Below are positions 32,779 to 43,358 of a stretch of 64,000 bases of DNA, piece after piece; position 1 is the stretch's first letter, and each line of letters opens with the position of its first letter. The position numbers were made by a program, and so were the translations under genes. The notes under the pieces are model-generated. The model was not told the origin of the DNA. It ran no database searches and saw only the letters and a list, made by a program, of their open reading frames with translations. The DNA lies in contig NW_004454160.1 of NCBI RefSeq assembly GCF_000283155.1, forward strand, positions 9,130,157 to 9,194,156, in the 5' to 3' direction. Source of the stretch: Ceratotherium simum simum (lineage: Eukaryota > Chordata > Mammalia > Perissodactyla > Rhinocerotidae).

Positions 32779-34008
32779 AGGAGGTAGAAATTATAAAAAT
32801 AAACTAAATGGAAATTCTGGAGTTGAAAAGTACAATAACTTAGATGAAAAATTTACTAGAAGGGCTCAATAGCAGGTCTGAGGAAGCAGAAAAAAGAATT
32901 AGCTACTGAAGATAGGTCAATTGAGATTATCCAATCTGAGGAACAGAATGAAAAAAGAATGAAGAAGAATGACAGAGCATAAGAGACTTGTGTGACACCA
33001 TTAAGGGGACTAACATATGCATAATGAGAGTTCCAGAGGAAAGGAGAGAGAGAGAAAGGGGCAGAAAGAATGTTTGAGGAAATAATGTCCAAAAATTTCC
33101 CAAATTTTATGAAAAATACTTATCTACACCTCCAAGGAGCTCAATTAACTCCAAGAAGGATAAACTCAAAGAGATCACACAAAGACCCGTCATAAACTGT
33201 TGAAAGCTCAAAACAAAGAGAGACCCTTGAGAGCAACGAGGAGCAATTCATCACATACAGCTAACTTCTCATCAGAAACCATAGAGGCCAGAGGGCAGTG
33301 GGAAGACACATTTAAGTGCTGAAAGAAAAAAACACTGTCAAGCAAAAATTCTATATTCATCAAAAATATCTTTCAGAAATAAAGGAGAAATTAATATAGT
33401 CCCAGATAAACAGAAACTGAGAGCATTTATTATTGGCAAACATACCCTACAAGAAATGCTCAAGTCCATTAGGCTGAAATGAGAGGACACTAGACAGTAA
33501 CTCAAATCCACAAGAAGAAATAAAGAACACTGGTAACGATAACTACATAGATAAATATAACAGACAGTATTAATGTATTTTTGTTTGTATTTCCTGTTTT
33601 TTCCTGTCTGATTTAAAAGACAACTAAAGCCACAACTATAAATCTATGTTGATGGGCAGACAATGGATAAAGGTGTAATTTGTGACAATAACAGCACAAA
33701 GGGAGGGAGAAGCTGAGCTATATAGGAGCAAAATTCTATATATTATTGAAATTAAGTTGGTATTAATCTGAACTAGATTGTTATAAACTAAGATGTTAAT
33801 TGTAATTCCCAGGGGAACCACTAAGAAAATAACTCAAAATATACAGTAAAAGAAATAATAGAGAATTAAAATGGTACCCTAGAAAGTGTCTATTTAACAC
33901 AAAAGAAAGTAGAAATGGTGGAATTGAGGAACAAAAAAGATGTAAGACATATAAATAATAAATAACAAAATGGCAGAAGTCAGTCCTTCCCCATAAGTAA
34001 TTACATTA

Positions 34009-34312
34009 GGGGCCAGCCCCATAGCTTAGCGGTTAAGTGCGTGCGCTCCGCTACTGGCGGCCCGGGTTTGGATCCTGGGCGCGCACTGATGCACCACTTC
34101 TCCGGCCATGCTGAGGCTGCGTCCCACATACAGCAACTAGAAGGATGTGCAGCTATGACACACAACTATCTACTGGGGCTTTGGGGGAAAAAAAAAAGGA
34201 GGAGGATTGGCAATAGATGTTAGCTCAGAGCTGGTCTTCCTCAGCAAAACGAAGAGGATTAGCATGGATGTTAGCTCAGGGCTGATCTTCCTCACACACA
34301 CACACAAAAAAT
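34009..34312 (+). mobile_element. ERE SINE, long composite type
   Basis: 'GGGGCCAGCCCCATAGCTTA' head, the 'GCAACTAGAAGG' and 'CTACTGGGGCTTTGGGGG' body, then the duplicated 'GATGTTAGCTCAG' module with a CA-rich tail. The flanking duplication is imperfect (around GTAATTACATTA and GTAATTAATTAC). Confidence 0.93.
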
Positions 34313-34622
34313 GTAATTAATTACTTAACGGATTAAACTCTCAATTAAAAGACAGAGATTGACAAAATGGGTTTTTAAAAAAACATGATCCAACTATATG
34401 CAGTTTACGGGGACTCACTTTAGATTTAAAAACACAAATAGGTTAAAAGTAAAAGAATAGAAAAAGATATTGCACATGACAGTAATGAAAAGAAAGCTGG
34501 AGTGGATATCCTAATATCAGACAAATATACCAGACTTTAACACAAAAATTGTCATGAGAGACAAAGACGGGCATTTTATAATGATAAAGAAATCAACCCA
34601 TCAGTAAGATATAATAATTATA

Positions 34623-34852
34623 GGGGCCGGCCTCATGGTGTAGTGGTTAAGTGCACGTGCTCTGCTGCTGGTGGCCCGAGTTCAGATCCCGGGCGTGCAC
34701 TGATGCACCGCTTGTCAGCCCATGTTTTGGTGGCGTCCCATATAAAGTGGAGGAAGATGAGCACAGATGTTAGCCCAGGGCCAGTCTTCCTCAGCAAAAA
34801 GAGGAGGATTGGCATGGATGTTAGCTCAGGGCTGATCTTCCTCAAAAACAAA
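34623..34852 (+). mobile_element. ERE SINE, about 240-bp type
   Basis: 'GGGGCCGGCCTCATGGTGTA' head, 'AGTTCAGATCCC' B box, body with 'ATATAAAGTGGAGGAAGATG', duplicated 3' module. A 17-bp target duplication with two differences: AAGATATAATAATTATA (34606-34622) and AAGATACAACAATTATA (34853-34869). Confidence 0.95.
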
Positions 34853-35297
34853 AAGATACAACAATTATAAATATGTATGCATCTAACAACAGAACTGACA
34901 AAAACTGCCAGAATTGAGGGGAGAAATAGACAGTTCTACAGTACATATATGCAATTGTATATAGCAAATATATACAGTTTGGAAACTTCAATACCACACT
35001 TTCAATAATGTATAAAACAAATAGACTGAAGACCATCAAGGATGTAAAAGACTTCATAGCACTACAAACTAACTAGACCTAACAGACATTATAGAACATT
35101 TCATCTAATGACAGCAGAATAAACATTCTTCTCAAGTGCACGTGGAACATTCTCTATTATATGTTATACTATTTGCTAGGCCACAAAACAAGTTCCAATA
35201 AATTTTAAAAAATTGAAATCATACAAAGTATGTACTCTTACCACATAAAATGAAATTGGAAATCAATAACATGTAAATCTGGAAAATTCACAAAAAT

Positions 35298-35621
35298 TTG
35301 GAAGTTAAACAACACACTCTTAAACAACCAATGGGTGAGAGAAGAAATCACAAGAGAAAAATGAAGACACACTATAGTAAAACTTATGGGACACAGAGAA
35401 TGTCGGATGAATGCTCAGAGGAAAATTTACAGTTTAAACACTTCATTAAGAAAGAAGAAAGATCTCAAGTCAATAATATAACCTTCCATCTTAAGAATCT
35501 AGAAAAAGAAGAGCAAACTAAGCCCAAATCAAAAAGAAGGAAGGAAATAATAAAGATCAGAGTGGAAATAAATGAAATAGAGAATAAAAAAATAGAGAAA
35601 ATCAATGAAACCAAAAGTTGA
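35298..35621 (+). pseudogene. L1 ORF2 fragment (before the RT domain)
   Basis: An open stretch of 107 codons, lysine- and glutamate-rich, with K-N-L-E-K-E-E-Q-T-K-P, R-R-K-E-I-I-K-I and V-E-I-N-E-I-E-N-K-K-I-E-K-I-N-E-T-K-S. This matches the region linking endonuclease and reverse transcriptase in L1 ORF2. It is continuous only by chance; the flanking ORF2 is broken. Confidence 0.8.
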
Positions 35622-35776
35622 TTCTTTTAAGAGATTAACAAAATTGGCAAACCTTTATCTAAACTGAACAGAAAAATAAGGAGAAGGCTCAAATCACTAA
35701 AATCAAGAATAACAGCAGACACCTTACGGCTGACCTTACAGAAACGAAAAGAGTTATAAGACACTACTATGAACAA

Positions 35777-35965
35777 TTGTATGCCGACAAATTAGATAAT
35801 CTAGATGAAATGGACAAATTTCTAGAAACACACAAACCACTAAAACTGACTCGAGAAGAAGTGGAAAATCTGAATAGACCTGTAAAAAGTAAAAAGATCA
35901 AGTCAGTAATCAAAAAACTTCCAACAAAGAAAAAAAAACCTGGGACAAGATGGCTTCACTGGTGA
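35777..35965 (+). pseudogene. L1 ORF2 fragment (start of the RT domain)
   Basis: A 62-codon stretch with N-L-D-E-M-D-K-F-L-E-T and E-E-V-E-N-L-N-R-P-V, typical of the N-terminal end of the L1 RT domain. A frameshift at K-K-K-K-P-G destroys the following P-G-P-D-G motif. Confidence 0.85.
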
Positions 35966-36665
35966 ATTCTACCAAATGCTCAAAGAATTAACACCAAGCT
36001 GACACAAACACTTCCAAAAACAAAGAGGAACAAACACTTCCTAACTCATTCTGTGAGGACAGTACTACCCCGATATCAAAACCAGACAAAGACATCAGAA
36101 GAAAAGAAGACTACAGATTAATATCCTTTATGAATATAGATGTAAAAATCCTCAATAAAATACTAGCAAACTGAACCCAGCAGCGTATAGAAAAGATTAT
36201 AAATCATGACCAAGTGGAATTTATCCCAGAAATGAAAGATTGGTTCAATATACAAAAATCAGTCAATGTAATATACTAATAGAATAAAGAGAAAAAACAT
36301 GATCATCTTAATAGACATAGAAAAAGTATTTCACAAAATCCAATGCTCTTTCATGATAAAAACACTCGACTAAACCAGAAATAGAAGGGAAATTCCTCAG
36401 TCTGATAAAGAGTATCTAAGAAAAACCCACAGCTAACAGCAGACTTAACAGCAAAAGTCTGACACCTTTCCCCCTGAAATCAGGAACAAGACAAAAATGA
36501 CCACTCTCACCACTTCTACTCAACACTCTACTGGAAGTTCTAGCCAGGGCAATTAGGCAAGAAAAGAAATAAAAGACATCCAATTAGGAAAGAAAGAAGT
36601 AAAACTATCTTCAGGCTCAGATGATATGATCTGTATACAATTTAAATACAGAAACTCCAAAGAAT

Positions 36666-36693
36666 ACACACACACACACACACACACACACAC
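36666..36693. repeat. (CA)n microsatellite
   Basis: Fourteen uninterrupted AC dinucleotides inside the L1 RT region, probably grown after the L1 inserted. Confidence 0.95.
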
Positions 36694-36845
36694 TATTAGA
36701 GCTGGTAAATGAGCTCAGCAAAGTTGAAGGACACGAGATTAATATACAAAAATCAGTTGTATTTCTATACATTAGCAATAAACAATCCAAAAATGAGATT
36801 AATAAAGCAATTCCACTTACAATACCATCAAAAAGAATAATATAG

Positions 36846-37085
36846 GGGGCCGGCCCAGTAGTGTAGCAGTTAAATTTGCGTGCTCCGCCTCGGCGGCCCG
36901 GGGTTCATAGGTTCGGATCCCGGGTGCAGACCAACGCACCACTTGTCAAGCCATGCTGTGGTGGTGTCCCATACAACGTAGAGGAAGATGGGCATGGATG
37001 TTAGCCCAGGGCCAGTCTTCCTCAGCAAAAAGAGGAGGATTGGCAACAGATGTTAGCTCAGGACTAATCTTCCTCACACACACAC
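36846..37085 (+). mobile_element. ERE SINE, about 240-bp type
   Basis: 'GGGGCCGGCCCAGTAGTGTA' head, 'GGTTCGGATCCCGGG' B box, 'CAAGCCATGCTGTGGTGGTG' body, CA-rich tail. Target duplication of 16 bp with one difference: AAAAAGAATAATATAG (36830-36845) and AAAAAGAATAAAATAG (37086-37101). Confidence 0.96.
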
Positions 37086-37479
37086 AAAAAGAATAAAATA
37101 GGAATAAATTACTGTTAAGATGGCATTATTCCACTTCACACCCATTAGTATAACTATTATCAAAAAAGAAAAACAAAACAAAACAAAACAGAAAATAACA
37201 AGCGTTGGTGAGGATATGGAGAAATTGGATCCCTTGTGCACTGCTGGTGGGAATGTAAAATGGCATAGCAGCTATGCAAAATGGTATGGTGGTTTCTCAA
37301 AAATTAAAAATAGAATTACCATGTGATCCAGCAATTCCACTTCTGGGTATATACTCAAAAGAATCGAAAGTAGGGACTCAAACAGATATTTAGACATCCA
37401 TATTCATAGCTACATTATTCACAATAGCCCAAAGATGGAAATGCAACCCAAGTGTCATCAATGGATGAATGGATAAACA

Positions 37480-38205
37480 AAATGTGGTATATATATATAC
37501 AATGGAATATTATTCAGTTTTAAAGGAAAGATATCCTGATATATGCTATAACATGGATGAATTTTGAAGACATTGTGCTGAGTAAAATAAGTTAGTCACA
37601 AAAGGACAAATACTCTATGATTCCATTGATATGAGGTACATAGAGTAGTCAAATTTGTGGAGACAGAAAGTAGAATGATGGTTGCCAGCGGCTAGGGGGA
37701 GAGAGGAATGAGGAGTTATTGTTTAATGGCTACGAAGTTTCTGTTTTAGAAGACAAACACTGTTCTGGAGATGGATGGTAGTGATAGTTATACAACAATG
37801 TGAATAACCAAATGTGATATATTTATACAACAGAATATTATCCAGCCATAAAAAGGAATAAAATACTGATACATGCCACAACATGGATGAACCTTGAAAA
37901 CATAAGCTACGTAAAAATTTCATACACAAAAGGTCACATATTCTATTATTCAATTTATAGAAATGTCCATAGAAATAGAATCCATAGAGATAGAATGTAG
38001 ATTAGTAGTTGCCAGGGGATGGGGGGAAGAGGGAATTGAGAAGCACAGGATCTCTTTCTAGGGAGATGGAAATGTTCTGGAATTAGATAGTGTTTATGGT
38101 TGTACAAAATTGTGAATATACTGGAAAATACTGCATTATACACTTAAAATTGATAAAATGGTAATTAATAATTTTATATTATGTGGATTTGATCTCAATT
38201 GAAAA
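37480..38205 (+). repeat. L1 3' segment present twice in tandem
   Basis: The ORF2-end/3' UTR block occurs at about 37480-37798 and again at 37799-38205, in the same direction. First copy: 'ATTATTCAGTTTTAAAGGA', 'ATAACATGGATGAATTTTGA', 'ATGGTTGCCAGCGGCTAGG'. Second copy: 'ATTATCCAGCCATAAAAAGG', 'CAACATGGATGAACCTTGAA', 'AGTAGTTGCCAGGGGATGG'. Only the second has a complete 3' end and A tail. Confidence 0.8.
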
Positions 38206-38221
38206 AAAAAAGGAATGAATC

Positions 38222-38910
38222 GAAGATGAGTGAATCTCCTTCAGGTTTCAAGTCCAGGTAATTAAGAGAATGATTTCATTGACAATTTCATTGACAGAGA
38301 TGAGTAAGTTAGAAAGGGGAGCCTGATATTTGAGGACAAATAGCAAGTTTGACTTTAAACATGTTGACTTCGAATTGAAGACTTTACATTTGGTTGGAAA
38401 TTATGACCTCTGATAGATGTCTGGTGAGAGTTCAGGGACAGAAATAAGATTTAGGAACCTTCAGTATAGAAGATAGCAGAGACGGGGAGAATGAAGCCCT
38501 CCCTAAGAAAAGGGCCCCTTCTCTGCAGATCATAGCCTACTCCCTCTCTCTCTGAGAAGGCCCAATGCTTTGAGGTAAGTAAAACCCCATCAACTTCAAA
38601 AATGGTCCACTCTAGGTTGGTAAGACAAATGATAATGTAGGAATAGGGGTAATTCTATTTTTATTTGAAGCTTTCCAATCTGCACTAGGGCTTCTACCCT
38701 CCTCCTCCTCAATGTCTTTCAATGAGGAAAATCCACTTTTCATTTCCTCAAAGCATTGAGACACCAAGAAATGATGTGTTAACATTTTGGTGAACACTCT
38801 CCACTGCGAGTTTTAAGCAGAAGAGTGATTTTACTCAATTACGTTTCTAGATCACTCTGGTTGCTGTATGGAGAAGGCACGGGAGAAGGTACTCAGGGAG
38901 ACCAGACAGT
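38222..38910 (-). mobile_element. Two L2 LINE fragments, reversed
   Basis: Fragment one (about 38222-38520) includes 'AAACATGTTGACTTCGAATT' and 'ATAGATGTCTGGTGAGAGTT'. Fragment two (about 38812-38910) has 'TTTTAAGCAGAAGAGTGATT' and 'TAGATCACTCTGGTTGCTGT'. Their order is opposite to that expected for one element, so they come from separate copies or a rearrangement. Between them nothing is recognised. Confidence 0.6.
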
Positions 38911-39764
38911 ATAGTTCTTCCCTCTTGGCAGTGAATCTCCTTAGAAATGAAATTCTTCAGTTTTTCTTTCAAAATCAAGTTCTTTTCTGATTTTAAGTTT
39001 AAAAATATACATACACTTGCGTTCACAAAGAATCACTTTAGTTTGACCTTTTTTGGTTCATCGGTAAAAATAGTCACAAAAACTACATTTTACAGTTGAG
39101 TTACCAAGGAACTCTTACCTCTGCTGTATGTGTGTGTGTATTTAGCAGAAAAAACTTCTTTAGAAATGTTTGATACTATAACCCAGTGAGGGAAATCTGC
39201 AAATAAACTTTTGATTTCAGTTTCCCATTGCATTCCAAATTATAGTTTTTTTGTTTTCTTTTATCAGGAGGAAACTGAGTACGTGAAGGAATAGATATAA
39301 GCAGCTACGCAGTTACTCGCCTGGCATTTCAACAGGGCTGGTTGCAGTTCTCCTAGGACAAAGCCCAGCAAGTTTCACAGTAAAATAAACAGAAATCTGC
39401 AAGTAATACTTCGGTAAGATATTGTGGGAGGCAATACCGTTGTATCTTTGCAGGTCTGCTGAGCTATTCTGTGTGAATGTACAGAGAATTTCCTTAGAGA
39501 TTTGGGAATTTAAAAGGATGCTCTTAGAGCTGCTAGAAATGAGGAAAATTTTTATTTGTTCTTTCATTATCCAAGGTTTCTGGAAGAAATATACATGAAA
39601 AATTTTGAATCTAGGAATTGGTCTGGATGTGGACAAACACGTCTGGTATTGTAAGTTTGCGCCTAAGAGAAATGCTGCCTTCATGTTATAAGTCACAGAT
39701 GAAAGGGCATTCATATGGCTGTGCTGCATGAAGTCTCCATTGCTTTAAATAAAATTTTCCCAGC
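38911..39764. other. Unique non-coding stretch
   Basis: A 138-codon minus-strand frame at 39313-39729 has no signal peptide, motif or similarity that I recognise and no exon context. No repeat was identified. Confidence 0.45.
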
Positions 39765-40495
39765 CTCAGGTGACTGTTCCAAAACTCCACTTCTCTCTTA
39801 AGCTCTCTGCACCGCCCTCGACTTCCTCTCTCCATGACTGTGCCTGCTATTTCATCAAACAAATGGAGGCCGTTAGGCAGCTTCCCACCGCTCCCGCCCC
39901 TCATCCAGCACAGTCCTTTCACCCGTGTGGAAAGGAGCCACACAGCCACTTCTCCTCTATCTAACCTCGTGCATCGTCCCCAAGTTCAATGGCTATTTAA
40001 AGAAGGGAATGCTAGCAGAATGACTGTGCCCTTGGTTACATAGACCTCATTAAAATTCATATCTTCCTTCTCCTCTCCAGTTGTTTCTTTTGAAGGCATT
40101 TTCCTGTCTCTTTCAATTTGGACTTACCACATTTCTCAACCTCAGCCAGACCCAATTTTATTGCTGTCACTCATAGCTTCTTGAAACTCTCCATTTCCTT
40201 GGCCTCTGTGAGGCTGCTCTCTTCTTGGGGTCTTAGACTTCTCAGCCTCCGTTATGGGTCCCTCTTCCCCTGCCCATCCACTAAATGTTGGGTTCCTTGA
40301 GGTTCTGCCTTAGCCCACTGCTCTTCTCCCTCTTTCTCCTTTCCCTGGTTATCTCATTTATTCTCGTGACTGTAACCATCGCGTACATGTGTTTGCCTGC
40401 TAAGCATCTCCACTTGGATATTTCATAGGCACCTCAAACTTGGCATGCCCTCAATTCTCTGCTCTGCAAATTTATTCCTCCTTTTAAAGTTTGCC
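39765..40495 (+). mobile_element. L2 LINE, ORF2 part (first of three pieces)
   Basis: 'CTCCATGACTGTGCCTGCTA', 'GGGTTCCTTGAGGTTCTGCC', 'TTAGCCCACTGCTCTTCTCC', 'ATCTCCACTTGGATATTTCA' and 'AGGCACCTCAAACTTGGCAT' are L2 ORF2 landmarks in order. The same element appears to continue at 41925-42220 and 44440-44965. Confidence 0.75.
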
Positions 40496-40749
40496 TGCAA
40501 ATTATCTACTGATTTCAGTTCTCTCATCACTGTATCAGTCAAGATTCTTTTAGGGTGCTCAGAGAAGATTTCAGAGCCCCTATATGGACCTTGAGCTAAG
40601 AATGTAAAGCCCTGAGCTCGTCATTTCCTTTCTCTAAGTTCTCCAGCACACTTAGAAGAGACCAATCAATCCTATTATAACTCGTATTGTCTCTAAAGTA
40701 TCATCCAAAACTTTTACCAAAGCTTTGTTCATCCGAAGATTTACCTTTT

Positions 40750-40957
40750 ACCGCAAAAGTTGGCAACTATGTCTCCTGGACCAAATCTGACTTGTCTGTT
40801 TTTGTAAATAAAGTTTTATTAGAACACAGACACTCATTCGTATACTTATTGTCTACGGCTGCTTTTGAGTTACAGCCATAGAGTTGAGTAGTTGTGGCTC
40901 TCAAGCCTGAAATATTACTATCTGTCCCTTTTCAGAAAAAGTTTGCCAACCCCTGTT
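40750..40957. mobile_element. hAT-like non-autonomous element
   Basis: Terminal inverted segments 'AAAAGTTGGCAACTATG' at left and 'GTTTGCCAACCCCTG' at right. The interior 'TTTTTGTAAATAAAGTTTTA', 'TTAGAACACAGACACTCATT' and 'GTAGTTGTGGCTCTCAAGCC' is a familiar mammalian MER-type layout. Subfamily uncertain. Confidence 0.75.
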
Positions 40958-41194
40958 CTCTAGGTATTTGATTAAAGGTGTCAACGTATGATAATGATAA
41001 TCTGTGCAACTGTTTTGCCTCTGATTGCCATATAATACTAGCATCCCCTTTACCACCAGAAACAGGGCCGTTAATACCTTGAAATCTGATAAAATCAGAG
41101 AATGAATTCCAGATAATCCAGAACCTATTCAGAGAACACATCCAACCCAACTAGACCCCTGGAATTGTGTCCAGCACCAAATTCTCTGTCAGGC

Positions 41195-41810
41195 AGAGTT
41201 CAATCAGAGAAGCAAAACCACGAGCGATTTGACCTTACATAATTGTGGGATGTGGTTAAACAGTCTCCGTGAGGCTGTGGTCTTTGTGCCTGTGCTTGAG
41301 CGTGAAGTTGGCAGGGCTGGTAGTCAGGAAGAGAAGATGGATGTAAAGTGGGGAAGAGAAGCAGGAATGAGCTGGAACCTGGAGCCTCCAGCTGGAATCC
41401 ACAAAGGTGGACTGGAAACTGTGTCAGTTTCTCATCACCTCCAACGTCTTACAGGAGGAGCGGGCACACTTTGGCATGAAGCTAAATACTCATCTGGCCC
41501 AGGAGTCAGAAGAGCTAGAGGAAGATCCAAGAGGAGGTGGAGCAGCTACAGGACTGGCTGCTGCCCCATGACAAGGAGATGAGCCGGCAGATAAGTGACA
41601 ACGTGCATGAGCTCCGTCAATGCCTTCCACTCCGGCACCAACGTTTCGTGCATTAAAACGTCATGGCTCCTGCTTCCCTTCCAGCTTCCAAAGCTCATAT
41701 AAATGTTTCTTACGGTCCACCCTAATCAGAAACATACAGGGAAGAGCGTTCTGGGAAAGAGTCATTTTAATCCAGTTAACAAATTACAAACCACCACAAT
41801 CACATTCCCA
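41195..41810. repeat. Possible LTR around an apolipoprotein-like insert
   Basis: 41195-41451 ('AATCAGAGAAGCAAAACCAC', 'AATTGTGGGATGTGGTTAAA') and 41640-41810 ('TCCAGCTTCCAAAGCTCATA', 'GCGTTCTGGGAAAGAGTC', 'AATTACAAACCACCACAATC') have the look of parts of an old LTR. I could not fix its ends or name. Confidence 0.4.
41452..41630 (+). pseudogene. Exchangeable-apolipoprotein fragment (APOA4-like)
   Basis: Frame 1 (41452-41523) reads L-A-Q-E-S-E-E-L-E-E at its end. After a one-base shift at about 41522, it continues K-I-Q-E-E-V-E-Q-L and then L-L-P-H-D-K-E-M-S-R-Q-I-S-D-N-V-H-E-L-R-Q. This follows the 22-residue amphipathic-helix repeat (P-H break, charged heptads) and matches best, about half of 45 residues as I recall it, a repeat of apolipoprotein A-IV, a secreted lipid-binding protein. 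Similarity stops after L-R-Q-C-L-P. Frameshifted, short and without exon context, so a pseudogene fragment at most. Chance resemblance of E/L/Q-rich sequence is possible. Confidence 0.45.
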
Positions 41811-41924
41811 ATTATTAAAATTTTAATTAAATTATTTAAAAGTTTTATTAAATTATATTTTCTGTTTCTCTGTGTATCTAGTCTCAAGTAATGGTGCACC
41901 ATTCACTAACTTTCTAAAGCTAGG

Positions 41925-42220
41925 TACCTGGATTCATTCCTCTCCATCCTCATCGTTAGTCACTCACCAAATCTTGCTCATTTTGGGTCCTAAATATATT
42001 TCCAATACATCTGTTCTTCTTTAGCAGTGAACCAGCACTTCCCTAGTCCGGGCTTTCCTTATCTTTTGCCTTATTGCTGTCACTACCTAACCAGCCTCCC
42101 TGCCTTTTAGGTTGTCCTGCTTAAGTCCATCCTCCTTTCTATAGCTGGAGTAAACTACCTCAAACACAAATTGAATTACATCACGTGTTCCCCCATTTAC
42201 TACTCCAGAGTGTTATGCTT
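41925..42220 (+). mobile_element. L2 LINE, middle piece
   Basis: 'TAGGTACCTGGATTCATTCC', 'CACCAAATCTTGCTCATTTT', 'ACCTAACCAGCCTCCCTGCC' and 'AATTACATCACGTGTTCCCC' continue the L2 from 40495. Cut at its right by an L1. Confidence 0.75.
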
Positions 42221-42820
42221 AGTAGTGGAGATTGGGAATAGGGGGATATTGTGTAAGGTGATGAGCTTTCTTGCTTTTCTGTGTTCCTAGGGGAGTTTTT
42301 TTGTGGTAAAATTTAAATAACATGAAATTTACTGTTTTAATCATTTTTAAGTGTACAGTTCAGTAGCATCAAGTGCATTTACATTGTTGTGAAACTTACC
42401 ACTAGGCATCTCCAGAATTTTTTTCATCTTCCCAAACTGAAACTCTGTACCTGTTATATACTAACCCCCCATTCTCCCCCTCCCCCCAGCCCTTGGCAAC
42501 CACTATTTGACTTTCTGTCTATGAATTTGATTATTGACCACTCTAGGTTACTTCATATAAGTGAAATCATACAGTATTTGTCCTTTTGTGACTGGTTTAT
42601 TTCACTCAGCATAATATCCTCAAGGTTCACCTGTGTTGTAGCATGTATCAGAATTTCCTTCCTTTTTGAGGCTGAATAATATTCCATTATATGCATGTAT
42701 CACACCTTGCTTCCCCATCTCTCTGTCAATAGACATTTGGGTTACTTCCATCTTCTGGCTGTTCTGAGTAATGCTGCTATGAACATGGGTGTACAAATAT
42801 CTATTCAGTTTTCTGCTTTC

Positions 42821-43033
42821 GGGCCAGCCCCATGGCTTAGCGGTTAAGTGCACGTGCTCCGCTGCTGGTGGCCCGGGTTCGGATCCCGGGCGCGTACCAA
42901 CGCACCGCTTCTCTGGCCATGCTGGTGCTGCGTCCCACATACAGTAGCTGGAAGGATGTGCAGCTATGGCATGCAGCTATCTACTGGGGCTTTCGGGGAA
43001 AAATAAATAAATAAATAAAATTTAAAAAAATTC
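42821..43033 (+). mobile_element. ERE SINE, short type with AATAAA tail
   Basis: 'GGGCCAGCCCCATGGCTTAG' head, B box 'GGTTCGGATCCCGGG', body ending 'CTACTGGGGCTTTCGGGG', then an AATAAATAAATAAATAAAA tail. Duplication TCTGCTTTC at 42812-42820 and 43034-43042. Confidence 0.95.
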
Positions 43034-43103
43034 TCTGCTTTCAATTCTTTTGGGTATACTCAAAAGTAGAATTGCTGGATCTGTTTTGCTGGTAATTCTA
43101 TTT

Positions 43104-43358
43104 CTTTTCTTTTTCTTCCTTTTTCTTTTGTGAAGAAGATCGGCCCTGAGCTAACATTTGCAAATCCTCCTCTTTTTGCTGAGGAAGACTGGCCCTGGGC
43201 TAACATCCATGCCCATCTTCCTCCACTTATATGGGATGCCGCCACAGCATGGCTTAACAAGCGGTACCTCGGTGCGCGCCCAGGATCCGAACCAATGAAC
43301 CCCAGGCCGCCGCAGCAGAGCGCACGCACTTAACTGCTTGCGCCACGGGGCCGGCCCC
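43104..43358 (-). mobile_element. ERE SINE, about 240-bp type, reversed
   Basis: 'GTGAAGAAGATCGGCCCTGA', 'ACATCCATGCCCATCTTCCT', 'CCACAGCATGGCTTAACAAG', 'GGATCCGAACC', 'CGCCACGGGGCCGGCCCC'. A perfect 15-bp duplication CTGGTAATTCTATTT lies at 43089-43103 and 43359-43373. Confidence 0.96.

Larger units (their letters stand above)
31320..38205 (+). mobile_element. Nearly full-length dead L1 with four ERE insertions
   Basis: About 6.9 kb; some 5.9 kb remain once the four EREs are removed, close to a full L1. Order: 5' region (31320-32300), ORF1-like segment (32340-33500), ORF2 endonuclease side (34330-35060, with I-I-N-M-Y-A near 34866 and a decayed G-D-F-N box, F-G-N-F-N, near 34980), the reverse transcriptase side (35770-36700), and the ORF2 end/3' UTR to an A tail near 38205. 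The RT catalytic box is ruined (reads G-S-D-D-M near 36615 in place of F-A-D-D-M). Stops throughout. Confidence 0.88.

Noticed and set aside
31320..38205. Active L1
   Set aside because: ORF1 and ORF2 are interrupted by stops, frameshifts and four SINEs, and the RT catalytic box is altered.
39313..39729. 138-codon open frame on the minus strand
   Set aside because: No motif and no exon context; AT-rich composition; most likely a chance frame.
41229..41582. 117-codon open frame on the plus strand
   Set aside because: Its frame is not the apolipoprotein-like frame, and it crosses from repeat-like sequence into the fragment. Not a gene.
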